DNA from: Cryptoclostridium sp964637365
Lineage (GTDB): Bacteria; Bacillota; Dehalobacteriia; UBA7702
DNA: 64,000 nt
Direction of reading: 5' to 3'
NCBI GenBank assembly: GCA_964637365.1
Contig: CAZWWH010000007.1
Location: 1-64,000, forward strand
Shown here piece after piece: positions 17,182 to 25,046 of the stretch (the stretch's first letter is position 1; every line of letters begins with the position of its first letter). Made by a program: the position numbers and the translations under genes. A model generated the notes under the pieces. That model was not told where the DNA came from. It did no database searches and worked only from the letters and a program-made list of their open reading frames with translations.

Positions 17182-17908
17182 CAATAAAGTCGCTGTGGTT
17201 ACCGGCGCCGCCAGAGGCATTGGAAAAGCCATTGCCTTGAAAATGGCGGAAAACGGCGCTGACGTGGTGCTTCTGGATGTGGCTCCCTTGGAACAGGGAG
17301 ATGCCTCTGCCGAAGAAATTCGTGCTACCGGCCGCAAGGCCGTCTACAAACAGTGCGATGTCACCGATTTTGACAGCACCAAAGAAGTGGTCAATGCCAT
17401 TATCAAAGAAATGGGCGGCATTGACATTTTAGTGAACAACGCGGGGATCACCAAGGATAAAGTGGTTCTCGCTATGAAGGAAGCAGATTTTGACGCTGTT
17501 TTAAACGTGAATTTAAAAGGTGTCTTCCATATGATTAAGCATTGCTATTCTCATTTTATGAAGAAAAAAGCAGGAAAAATCATCAACATCAGTTCTGTGG
17601 CGGGACTGATCGGCAACCCTGGTCAAGCCAATTACGCCGCCTCTAAAGCGGGAATTCTGGGACTCACCAAATCTGTGGCACGTGAATTGGCCAGCCGCGG
17701 TGTTTGCTGTAATGCGATTGCTCCGGGATTTATTCAAACCGATATGACTGCGGGACTGGACATGGAGGATAAACTGGAATCCATGATTCCCATGGGCCAT
17801 ATGGGTGAGCCCGATGATATTGCGGAGCTGGCGGTTTTCCTGGCTAGCGATAAAGCCAACTATATCACCGGGGAAGTGATCCGTGTCGATGGCGGCACGG
17901 CAATGTAA
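17174..17908 (+). CDS. fabG: 3-oxoacyl-ACP reductase
   Basis: A 244-residue short-chain dehydrogenase. It shows the NADPH motif TGAARGIGKA (residues 9-18), NNAG near 87, the catalytic Ser in I-S-S-V-A-G and Y-A-A-S-K. The C-terminus ends G-G-T-A-M like other FabG proteins. It reduces beta-ketoacyl-ACP. The start overlaps fabD by 8 nt. Confidence 0.95.
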   Translation: MLSNKVAVVTGAARGIGKAIALKMAENGADVVLLDVAPLEQGDASAEEIRATGRKAVYKQCDVTDFDSTKEVVNAIIKEMGGIDILVNNAGITKDKVVLAMKEADFDAVLNVNLKGVFHMIKHCYSHFMKKKAGKIINISSVAGLIGNPGQANYAASKAGILGLTKSVARELASRGVCCNAIAPGFIQTDMTAGLDMEDKLESMIPMGHMGEPDDIAELAVFLASDKANYITGEVIRVDGGTAM

Positions 17909-17918
17909 TGGAGGTATT

Positions 17919-19148
17919 ATGAGAAGAGTAGTTGTAACAGGTCTCGGTGCCGTGACCCCCATCGGCAACGATGTCGAAACCTTTTGGAATCATTTATTGG
18001 AAGGAAAAAACGGCATTGGTCCTTTGACTCATTTTGATACAGAAAACTGCCGCGTGAAAATTGCCGCAGAGGTCAAGGACTTTGATGCCTCTTTATATAT
18101 GGATAAGAACGCTATCCGTAAAAATGATTTATTCTGCCATTACGCGATGGCCGCAGCGGTTCAGGCCGTGGAGGACAGCGGCATTGAGGGTAATGTCGTT
18201 TCGGAGCGTTTTGGGGTTTATTTCGGCTCAGGCATCGGCGGTCTCAATACCATTTCCAGTGAAGTGACAAAAATGAATGAAAAAGGACCTCGGAAAGTGT
18301 CTCCCTATTTCATTCCCATGTTGATTGCTAACATGGCTGCTGGGAATATTGCCATTCGTTATCAGGCCCAAGGCCCCTGTCTTCCTGTGACAACGGCTTG
18401 TGCCACCAGTACCAATGCCGTGGGGGAAGCTTACCGCGCCATTCGCCACGGTTATGCCGACGCCATCATTGCCGGCGGCGCCGAAGCCGCCATCACGCCC
18501 ATTGCTTTGGCAGGCTTCACCAATTGTATGGCTCTCTGTACCAACAATGATCCCAGTTGCGCTTCAGTTCCCTTTGATAAACGCCGCAGCGGCTTTGTTA
18601 TGGGTGAAGGTAGCGGTGCTCTGGTGCTGGAGGAATATGAGCATGCCAAAGCCCGTGGGGCCAAGATTTATGCAGAGCTGTGTGGTTACGGATCTACCTG
18701 TGACGCTTACCATGTTACCGCTCCCCATCCCGAAGCCCTTGCCAGTTCCCGCGCCATTGCCGACGCTGTGGCGGAATCGGGATTGGATACGGAGAAAATC
18801 TATATCAACGCTCATGGCACCAGTACTCCAATGAACGATAAAACTGAAACCTTAGCCATTAAAAAGGCCTTGGAAGATAAAGCGCAAAAAGCCATGATCA
18901 GCTCTACCAAGTCCATGACCGGACATATGCTGGGGGCTGCCGGTGCCGTGGAAGCAATTGTGGCAACTTTGGCGTTAAAGAACGGCGTTATTCCCCCCAC
19001 CATCAACTACGAGGAACCGGATCCCGATTGCGATTTGGATTATGTACCCAATACTGCCCGCAAAGCCGATATTGAATTGGCCTTATCCACGTCTCTGGGC
19101 TTTGGCGGCCACAATGGCTGTATTGCTCTGAAAAAGGTGGTGGACTAA
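17919..19148 (+). CDS. fabF: 3-oxoacyl-ACP synthase II
   Basis: A 409-residue condensing enzyme. The Cys-His-His triad is visible in T-T-A-C-A-T-S-T, N-A-H-G-T-S-T-P and K-S-M-T-G-H-M-L-G-A-A-G. ATG 17919 is preceded by GGAGG at 17910-17914; the upstream in-frame ATG overlaps fabG and lacks a site. It performs chain elongation; the initiating enzyme FabH is not in this cluster. Confidence 0.95.
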   Translation: MRRVVVTGLGAVTPIGNDVETFWNHLLEGKNGIGPLTHFDTENCRVKIAAEVKDFDASLYMDKNAIRKNDLFCHYAMAAAVQAVEDSGIEGNVVSERFGVYFGSGIGGLNTISSEVTKMNEKGPRKVSPYFIPMLIANMAAGNIAIRYQAQGPCLPVTTACATSTNAVGEAYRAIRHGYADAIIAGGAEAAITPIALAGFTNCMALCTNNDPSCASVPFDKRRSGFVMGEGSGALVLEEYEHAKARGAKIYAELCGYGSTCDAYHVTAPHPEALASSRAIADAVAESGLDTEKIYINAHGTSTPMNDKTETLAIKKALEDKAQKAMISSTKSMTGHMLGAAGAVEAIVATLALKNGVIPPTINYEEPDPDCDLDYVPNTARKADIELALSTSLGFGGHNGCIALKKVVD

Positions 19149-19594
19149 TGGATATCAAACGGATTCGCAGTTTGGCTCAGGTAATGGAGTCTGCAGATTT
19201 AACCTTGTTGGAAATCGTGGAAGACGGCTGCTCCCTTAAAATGGAACGTAAGGGAGAAACCATCGTCGCTCCGGCTCCTGCGGCAACACCTGTGGCGGTA
19301 TCTGTAGCGTCTTCTGTTTCTGCGGATACTGTTGAGATGGAAGAAGCCGTGTCCTCAGATCTTATCACGGTGACCTCTCCCACCGTAGGGGTATTTTATG
19401 CCGCTCCTTCACCGGATTCCAAAAATTTTGTGGAAGTGGGCGACCAAGTAAAAAAAGGCGACGTCCTCTGCGTCATTGAGGCCATGAAGCTGATGAATGA
19501 AATCACTGCGGAACAAGACGGCGTGATTGTGGAAATTTGTGTCGGTAACAAGCAGGTGGTCGAATACGGCCAGCCTTTGTTGCGGATGAGGTAA
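19148..19594 (+). CDS. accB: Biotin carboxyl carrier protein of acetyl-CoA carboxylase
   Basis: A 148-residue BCCP. The N-terminal part is followed by an Ala/Pro/Val-rich linker (about 38-62) and the biotinyl domain with E-A-M-K-L-M; Lys114 is the biotinylation site. The ATG shares one base with the fabF stop. It passes carboxyl groups between AccC and the AccA/AccD transferase. Confidence 0.95.
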   Translation: MDIKRIRSLAQVMESADLTLLEIVEDGCSLKMERKGETIVAPAPAATPVAVSVASSVSADTVEMEEAVSSDLITVTSPTVGVFYAAPSPDSKNFVEVGDQVKKGDVLCVIEAMKLMNEITAEQDGVIVEICVGNKQVVEYGQPLLRMR

Positions 19595-19599
19595 CATAT

Positions 19600-20022
19600 A
19601 TGAATCAGGAAGAAATCAAAAGAATTATTCCCCATCGGGATAATATGTTGTTAGTGGAGGAAGCGGAAGTCATTGACGGCGTAGCCCAGGGAAAATATCA
19701 CGTACGCGGCGACGAATGGTTCTTGCAGGGGCATTTCCCCGATAATCCCGTGGTACCCGGCGTGATTCTTTGTGAAATGATGGCCCAAGCCACCTGCGTC
19801 CTTTTATCCGATGGCGAAGCCGAAGCCGAAGGGGCAACCCCTTATTTCACCAGTATGAATAATGTCCGCTTTAAAAATCCCGTGAAACCTGGCGATACCT
19901 TTGAGAGCAAATGTGAGATTACGAAGGTGAGAAAGCCCTTCTATTTTGCCAGCGGTAAAGGCTACGTCAACGGGAAACTTTGCGTCAGCGGAGAATTTTC
20001 ATTTGCGATTATGAGGAAGTGA
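19600..20022 (+). CDS. fabZ: 3-hydroxyacyl-ACP dehydratase
   Basis: A 140-residue hot-dog-fold dehydratase with R-I-I-P-H-R-D at the start and the active-site motif Q-G-H-F-P-D-N-P-V-V-P-G containing the catalytic His, followed by the helix with E and Q (C-E-M-M-A-Q). It sits between accB and accC, the common order in Bacillota fab clusters. It completes the FabG-FabZ-FabK cycle. Confidence 0.95.
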   Translation: MNQEEIKRIIPHRDNMLLVEEAEVIDGVAQGKYHVRGDEWFLQGHFPDNPVVPGVILCEMMAQATCVLLSDGEAEAEGATPYFTSMNNVRFKNPVKPGDTFESKCEITKVRKPFYFASGKGYVNGKLCVSGEFSFAIMRK

Positions 20023-20026
20023 GCCA

Positions 20027-21343
20027 TTGTTTTCTAAAATTTTGATTGCGAACCGCGGTGAAATTGCCGTGCGGATCATTCGTGCTTGTAAGGATATGGG
20101 CATTGCCACGGTGGCGGTGTATTCTGGCGCCGATGCCGAGTCCATTCATGCCGCCTTGGCCGATGAATGTATCTGCGTTGGTCCCGCCGCCGCTGGGGAA
20201 AGCTATCTCAATCAACAGAATATTATCAGCGCAGCGTTGCTTACCGGCGCCCAGGCCATTCATCCCGGTTATGGCTTCCTTTCCGAAAATGCGGAATTTG
20301 CCAAGCTCTGTAAAAAACATGGTCTTGTCTTTATTGGTCCTCCCGGAGACATCATTGCCCAAATGGGGGACAAAGACGCCGCCCGCCGCATGATGCGAGA
20401 GGCCGGGGTGCCGGTGGTGCCCGGCTGCGATCTCGTGTCCAATGTGGAGGAAGCGAAAAAAGAAGGGGAACACATTGGCTATCCCCTGTTAATCAAGGCT
20501 CGTGCCGGCGGCGGCGGAAAGGGCATCCGTTTGGTAAAATCCGCCGACGAATTGGAGTACGCCTATGTTGCTGCTTCGGAAGAGGCCCAGCAGGCCTTTG
20601 GAGACGGCAGCGTTTATATGGAGAAATTCCTTTCACCGGTAAAACATATTGAGATGCAGATGCTGGCCGATGAAAAGGGCAATGTCGTTTGCCTGGGGGA
20701 ACGGGAATGTTCCATTCAAAAGAACAACCAGAAATTGCTAGAGGAATCGCCATCTCCTGCCATGACGCCGGAACTGCGGGCAAAAATGACAGAAGCTGCC
20801 ATGAATGCGGTGAAAGCCGCTCATTATGTCAGTGCCGGTACCGTGGAATTTCTTTTGGATCAAGAAAAAAACTTTTATTTTATGGAGATGAATACCCGTT
20901 TGCAGGTAGAGCATCCTGTGACAGAGCAGGTGGCTGATATTGACTTGGTGCAGTGGCAAATCCGTATTGCGGCAGGTGTTCCCCTGGACTTTAAGCAGGA
21001 TGATGTTGTGTTGAGCGGCTCTTCCATTGAATGTCGTATTAACGCCAAAGGCTGCGGTCGGGTGCCTTTCCTTCATATCCCGGGTGGTCCCCAGGTTCGT
21101 TTTGATACCGGGCTTTATCAGGGCTGTCAGATTCCACACCAATACGACTCTTTAATCGGGAAGCTTATTGTCCACGCGAAAACGCGAGAGGATGCTATCC
21201 GCAAAATGCAGTCGGCCCTTTGTGAATTGGTCATTGATGGGATTCCTAATAATATTGAGGATCAGATTGATATTGTAAGTGACGCTGATTTTAAAAAAGG
21301 CGATTATTATACGGATTTTATGGTGAAACGAGGTGAAAGCTGA
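20027..21343 (+). CDS. accC: Biotin carboxylase subunit of acetyl-CoA carboxylase
   Basis: A 438-residue ATP-grasp biotin carboxylase: L-I-A-N-R-G-E-I-A-V-R at residues 6-16, the ATP loop A-G-G-G-G-K-G-I, and the catalytic E-M-N-T-R-L-Q-V-E-H. It starts with TTG at 20027, with GAGGAAG about 9 nt upstream and only 4 nt after the fabZ stop. The C-terminal domain is slightly shorter than the usual length near 450. Confidence 0.95.
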   Translation: MFSKILIANRGEIAVRIIRACKDMGIATVAVYSGADAESIHAALADECICVGPAAAGESYLNQQNIISAALLTGAQAIHPGYGFLSENAEFAKLCKKHGLVFIGPPGDIIAQMGDKDAARRMMREAGVPVVPGCDLVSNVEEAKKEGEHIGYPLLIKARAGGGGKGIRLVKSADELEYAYVAASEEAQQAFGDGSVYMEKFLSPVKHIEMQMLADEKGNVVCLGERECSIQKNNQKLLEESPSPAMTPELRAKMTEAAMNAVKAAHYVSAGTVEFLLDQEKNFYFMEMNTRLQVEHPVTEQVADIDLVQWQIRIAAGVPLDFKQDDVVLSGSSIECRINAKGCGRVPFLHIPGGPQVRFDTGLYQGCQIPHQYDSLIGKLIVHAKTREDAIRKMQSALCELVIDGIPNNIEDQIDIVSDADFKKGDYYTDFMVKRGES

Positions 21344-22263
21344 TGCCCATGAATTTGCAAGGCCTGTTTCGTAAACCGAAAAATGAATTAGAACGGGGCG
21401 GACGTACGCCGAAAACACCAAATGAGGCAGTAGCAGTCGCCGCGGAACCTACGGTAAAATGTCCTCAGTGCAAAGCTGATATCAGTGAAACTGCGTTGAT
21501 GGAGCGGCATAATGTCTGCAACTGCGGCCATCATTTTCGTCTCAATGCTCGCCAGCGCATTGACTTCATTACCGATGCCGGCAGCTTTCATGAGATGTTT
21601 GGTGATATCATTACCAAAGACGTCATCGGCTTTCAAGGCTATGAAAAAAAAATCAAGAATGCTTGTCTTGCTTCGGGCGAGAATGAAGGCGTTATTTGCG
21701 GCACTGCGGAAATTGGCGCCAACCCCTGCTGCCTTTTTGTGATGGAGGCCAAGTATATGATGGGTTCTATGGGTACCGCTGTAGGGGAACGTATTACCCG
21801 GCTTTTTGAATATGCCACGGCGCACAATCTTCCCGTGGTGGGATATACGGTTTCTGGCGGCGCAAGAATGCAGGAGGGAATTTTATCGTTGATGCAAATG
21901 GCAAAAACCTCCGGTGCGGTAAAACGCCACAGCGACAGCGGAAATCTCTATCTTACGGTGTTGACAGACCCCACCACTGGCGGTGTTACCGCTAGCTTTG
22001 CCATGGAAGGCGATATCATTGTGGCGGAACCCGGGGCATTGGTGGGTTTTGCGGGACCTCGCGTGATCGAACAAACCATTCGCAAGAAATTACCGGAAGG
22101 CTTCCAAAAATCCGAATTTCTATTGGACCACGGTTTTGTGGACCTTATCTCTCCCCGCAGCGAACAAAAAGAAACCATTGCCCGTTTGCTGGCACTTCAT
22201 GCGAAAGCTTCATGCGAAAGCTTCATGCGAAAGCTCCATGCGAAAGGGGGAAATGAATCATGA
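21343..22263 (+). CDS. accD: Acetyl-CoA carboxylase carboxyltransferase beta subunit
   Basis: A 306-residue carboxyltransferase half. It has an N-terminal zinc ribbon (C-P-Q-C, then V-C-N-C-G-H-H; the second knuckle is C-x-C rather than the usual C-x-x-C) and the crotonase-like core with V-S-G-G-A-R-M-Q-E-G and T-T-G-G-V-T-A-S-F-A. The last 20 residues are encoded by a 13-bp tandem repeat (22196-22247), giving a non-conserved tail. It shares one base with accC and overlaps accA by ATGA. Confidence 0.95.
   Translation: MPMNLQGLFRKPKNELERGGRTPKTPNEAVAVAAEPTVKCPQCKADISETALMERHNVCNCGHHFRLNARQRIDFITDAGSFHEMFGDIITKDVIGFQGYEKKIKNACLASGENEGVICGTAEIGANPCCLFVMEAKYMMGSMGTAVGERITRLFEYATAHNLPVVGYTVSGGARMQEGILSLMQMAKTSGAVKRHSDSGNLYLTVLTDPTTGGVTASFAMEGDIIVAEPGALVGFAGPRVIEQTIRKKLPEGFQKSEFLLDHGFVDLISPRSEQKETIARLLALHAKASCESFMRKLHAKGGNES
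22196..22247 (+). repeat. 13-bp tandem repeat (4 copies) in the 3' end of accD
   Basis: Three identical copies of TTCATGCGAAAGC plus a fourth with two mismatches. Because 13 is not a multiple of three, each copy is read in a different frame, and gain or loss of one copy would change the frame of the accD tail just before the accA start. Confidence 0.9.
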
Positions 22264-23036
22264 CCGAACCTCTGGATAAGGTGAAAGCAGCCCGTGCCAA
22301 GGGACGGCCTACCGGGCTACATTATATTAAGAATATTCTTACCGATTTCGTGGAGCTTCATGGGGATCGCCGCTTTCGTGACGACGCTGCCATTGTTGGC
22401 GGCATTGGAATGTTGAATGGCGTTGCCGTAACTGCCATCGCCATGGAAAAGGGCTCCGACACTAAGGATAAGGTGCGGCGCAATTTTGGTGCGCCAAACC
22501 CAGAGGGGTACCGGAAGGCGCTGCGCTTGATGAAACAAGCGGAGAAATTCCACCGTCCTATCCTATGTTTTATTGATACTGCCGGCGCATTTTGTGGTGT
22601 TGGGGCAGAAGAGCGGGGACAGGGCCAAGCCATTGCCGAAAACCTTATGGAAATGATGACTCTTCGTACCCCTGTGATTTCTGTTTTAATTGGAGAAGGC
22701 GGCAGCGGCGGTGCATTGGCTTTAGCTGTGGCTGACGAGGTTTGGATGCTAGAAAACTCCATTTATTCGGTAATTTCTCCTGAAGGCTGTGCCAGCATCC
22801 TTTGGAAGGATTCCTCCAAAGTGAAGGAAGCTGCGGAATGCTTGAAGCTGACCGCTAATGATATGCTGAAAAACGGCGTGGTGGAACGGGTCATTGGGGA
22901 AGATGGTCGTGACTTTTCTGAGATTTACGAAGATTTGCGTAATCTATTGTCCCAAACCATTGAAACAAAATCTCGCCTGGAAATTGAGGAACTTTTGGAA
23001 CAACGGTACCAAAGATTCCGCAAATTTGGCATGTGA
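22260..23036 (+). CDS. accA: Acetyl-CoA carboxylase carboxyltransferase alpha subunit
   Basis: A 258-residue partner of AccD, with the characteristic E-L-H-G-D-R...D-D-A-A-I-V-G-G-I, F-I-D-T-A-G-A, I-G-E-G-G-S-G-G-A-L-A and S-P-E-G-C-A-S-I-L segments. It is shorter than E. coli AccA (319) because the N-terminal extension is missing, which is normal in this lineage. It ends the fatty-acid operon. ATGA overlap with accD indicates coupled translation, useful for a 1:1 complex. Confidence 0.95.
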   Translation: MTEPLDKVKAARAKGRPTGLHYIKNILTDFVELHGDRRFRDDAAIVGGIGMLNGVAVTAIAMEKGSDTKDKVRRNFGAPNPEGYRKALRLMKQAEKFHRPILCFIDTAGAFCGVGAEERGQGQAIAENLMEMMTLRTPVISVLIGEGGSGGALALAVADEVWMLENSIYSVISPEGCASILWKDSSKVKEAAECLKLTANDMLKNGVVERVIGEDGRDFSEIYEDLRNLLSQTIETKSRLEIEELLEQRYQRFRKFGM

Positions 23037-23051
23037 GATTTAAATTTACCA

Positions 23052-23080
23052 TTGACAAGGGGACATATCTTTTTTATACT
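23052..23080 (+). promoter_or_regulatory. sigma-A promoter of the DUF3842-cooT leader
   Basis: TTGACA (23052-23057), 17-nt spacer, TATACT (23075-23080), starting only 15 nt after the accA stop. The predicted start is near 23087, leaving a leader of about 150 nt. Confidence 0.85.
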
Positions 23081-23086
23081 ATCAAT

Positions 23087-23220
23087 AGATCATTGCGGCA
23101 TAATGGATATGCCCGGAGTCAAGTAGACTTAAAAATTTTTTTTATAAAATTTTAAAAATGAAATCTTGTAGGTAATGTTGCTATGGAGGCACACAATTTT
23201 TGTGTGCCTTTTTTTATTTG
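23087..23220 (+). promoter_or_regulatory. Structured leader ending in a terminator (attenuator or small RNA)
   Basis: Two small hairpins (GGCAT/ATGCC, 23097-23113; AGTC/GACT, 23117-23129), an A/T-rich linker, and a strong terminator (10-bp stem 23187-23196 with 23200-23209, loop of 3, T7) lie between the promoter and the DUF3842 start. No promoter fits between the terminator and that gene, so its expression requires read-through. I do not recognise a known riboswitch family. Confidence 0.65.
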
Positions 23221-23239
23221 TCGATGGGGGGGGGAAACT

Positions 23240-23641
23240 ATGAAAATTGCGGTTATCGACGGCCAGGGTGGTGGTATTGGGAAACATATTACCATGAAAC
23301 TCCGAAGCACCCTGGGGGAGGAGTATGAAATCATTGGTCTCGGTACCAATGCTGTGGCCACAACGGCTATGCTGAAAGCCGGAGCCAACGAAGTAGCCAC
23401 CGGAGAAAGCGCTATCTCTCATATGGCGGCCAAAGTCGATATCATCGTGGGGTCGGTTTCGATTCTTTCTGCTTACAGTATGTGCGGTGAAGTTACACCC
23501 AAAATGGTGGAAGCCATTGGCAGCTCTGACGCGAGAAAAATTTTACTTCCGGTGAATCGCAACCACATTGAAATCGTAGGTGTCGTTCGAGAGCCAGTAC
23601 CTCACCAAATCGACCGTCTGGTGGCGGCCATCAAAGGATAA
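23240..23641 (+). CDS. DUF3842 family protein
   Basis: A 133-residue conserved protein of unknown function. The N-terminus K-I-A-V-I-D-G-Q-G-G-G-I-G looks like a Rossmann-type nucleotide-binding loop. The rest is small, soluble and without membrane segments. I chose ATG 23240, just after a run of nine G (23226-23234) that serves as ribosome binding site; the upstream in-frame ATG lies inside the leader hairpin. It precedes cooT by 46 nt and is probably cotranscribed, which hints at a metal or redox connection (inference). Confidence 0.8.
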   Translation: MKIAVIDGQGGGIGKHITMKLRSTLGEEYEIIGLGTNAVATTAMLKAGANEVATGESAISHMAAKVDIIVGSVSILSAYSMCGEVTPKMVEAIGSSDARKILLPVNRNHIEIVGVVREPVPHQIDRLVAAIKG

Positions 23642-23687
23642 CAAATTTTGAATTGACTCATAACAAAACATTAAAGGAGGAAAAATC

Positions 23688-23885
23688 ATGTGTGAAGCCA
23701 ATGTTTATTTGAAAGAAAAAGATGATGAAGAGTATCAATTATTGATGGAAAGCGTTGATAAGGTGATTCCCAATGGGGAGGAAATCATTTTGGAAAGCAT
23801 CTTCGGTCAAAGAAAAACCGTAAAAGCACGTATTAAGGAAATGGTCTTGGTCGATCATAAAATCATGCTTGACCGTATTTCTTAA
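23688..23885 (+). CDS. cooT: CooT-family nickel-binding protein
   Basis: A 65-residue protein with M-C-E-A-N-V-Y-L at the start, I-F-G-Q-R-K-T-V in the middle and V-D-H-K-I-M-L near the end, matching the CooT family. In Rhodospirillum rubrum CooT the residue Cys2 binds Ni(II) in a homodimer and the protein serves carbon monoxide dehydrogenase maturation; Cys2 is present here. A strong AAAGGAGG precedes the ATG. No CODH gene is in the window. Confidence 0.8.
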   Translation: MCEANVYLKEKDDEEYQLLMESVDKVIPNGEEIILESIFGQRKTVKARIKEMVLVDHKIMLDRIS

Positions 23886-23905
23886 TATCCACCGCCTGTC
23901 ATTGC

Positions 23906-23939
23906 GGCGGCACTGCCTAATAGGGTGTGCCGCCTTTTG
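23906..23939 (+). terminator. Rho-independent terminator after cooT
   Basis: An 8-bp GC-rich stem (23906-23913 with 23927-23934) with a 13-nt loop and TTTT. Confidence 0.82.
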
Positions 23940-23999
23940 TGATTTTTAATACCATTTTTCAAGAATGGATTTCATAAAGCGGTTGACAGTGACTGCGAC

Positions 24000-24028
24000 T
24001 TGACTTTTTTGTGGGAGAATTATATACT
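24000..24028 (+). promoter_or_regulatory. sigma-A promoter of the LCP-pgi unit
   Basis: TTGACT (24000-24005), 17-nt spacer, TATACT (24023-24028), about 50 nt before the LCP start codon. Confidence 0.8.
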
Positions 24029-24085
24029 TATTTTAACTATATATCAATAACTTTGTAATAAAAAGTACTTTCAAAGAGGACATTT

Positions 24086-25018
24086 ATGAAACGCCATCAC
24101 TCAGAGCGAGAAAGACGAAAAGCTCGAAGAAGAAAGAGAATATTGATTACAATTTTGGTTATTTGCCTTACGTTGCTGGGTATCATATTAGGCAGCTTCT
24201 TTTATGTGTTTGGCGGGCTGAATACCACATCTTTGCCAACGGACAATGATTCTTTGGGCATTCGACCCGAAACAACGACTCGTTCTGGGATCGTCAATAT
24301 TGCTCTCTTTGGGGTCGACGCCCGGGATGGCTCCGATCATGGCCGCTCCGACGCCATAATCATTCTTTCTGTGGATAATGAACATGACAAAATTAAGCTG
24401 ACTTCTATTCTTCGTGACAGTAAGGTTCCCATTGAGGGCCACGGGGAAACAAAAATCAATCACGCTTATGCCTATGGTGGACCAACCCTGGCAATTAAAA
24501 CCTTAAACCAGAATTTTGATTTGAATATCAAAGAGTATGCCACGGTGAACTTCGACCAAATGGCTTCCATTGTGGATGCCGTAAGCGGTGTAACTATGGA
24601 ACTTTCCGAGGAAGAAGCGCAGATTGTTGGCGTCAACTCCGGCGCTGTGCTGCTCAACGGCAGTCAAGCAGTGACTTATACCAGAATTCGTTACATCGAC
24701 AGTGATAACGCCCGGGCAGACCGTCAAAAGAATGTTTTAACCGCAGTCTTTGAGAAATTAAAAACCATGTCCAAAGCCGATTATCCTAAGTTTATTCATG
24801 ATTTCCTCTCTGTGGTGGAAACTTCACTAAGCTATGGAGATTTGATTGGTTTATCTCCTATCATGTTAAAGAGCAATCTGCAATTTGTACAGAATTCTAT
24901 TCCTGATACTACAGATAATCCTCAAGGCGGTATTGCCTCTGATGGCGTTTGGTATTGGAATTACGATCTCGATGCTGCGTCGGCTCGCTTGCATCAGATT
25001 ATTTACGAAACAGAATAA
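24086..25018 (+). CDS. LytR-CpsA-Psr (LCP) family glycopolymer transferase
   Basis: A 310-residue membrane enzyme: strongly basic N-terminus, one transmembrane helix (about 20-42) and an extracellular LCP domain. The family's Arg/Asp signatures are visible in F-G-V-D-A-R, H-G-R-S-D-A-I-I, S-I-L-R-D-S and the late D-S-D-N-A-R-A-D-R-Q. LCP enzymes transfer undecaprenyl-linked wall polymers or capsule to peptidoglycan. It may attach the polymer whose control genes open this window, but the two loci are 15 kb apart. It is 28 nt upstream of pgi. Confidence 0.92.
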   Translation: MKRHHSERERRKARRRKRILITILVICLTLLGIILGSFFYVFGGLNTTSLPTDNDSLGIRPETTTRSGIVNIALFGVDARDGSDHGRSDAIIILSVDNEHDKIKLTSILRDSKVPIEGHGETKINHAYAYGGPTLAIKTLNQNFDLNIKEYATVNFDQMASIVDAVSGVTMELSEEEAQIVGVNSGAVLLNGSQAVTYTRIRYIDSDNARADRQKNVLTAVFEKLKTMSKADYPKFIHDFLSVVETSLSYGDLIGLSPIMLKSNLQFVQNSIPDTTDNPQGGIASDGVWYWNYDLDAASARLHQIIYETE

Positions 25019-25046
25019 ACGTTAGACCGAAAGGATAGGTTCTTTT

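Noticed and set aside
23087..23220. Known fluoride, preQ1, NiCo or c-di-GMP riboswitch in the DUF3842 leader
   Set aside because: I compared by eye with the conserved cores of these families and found no convincing match; left as an unassigned leader.
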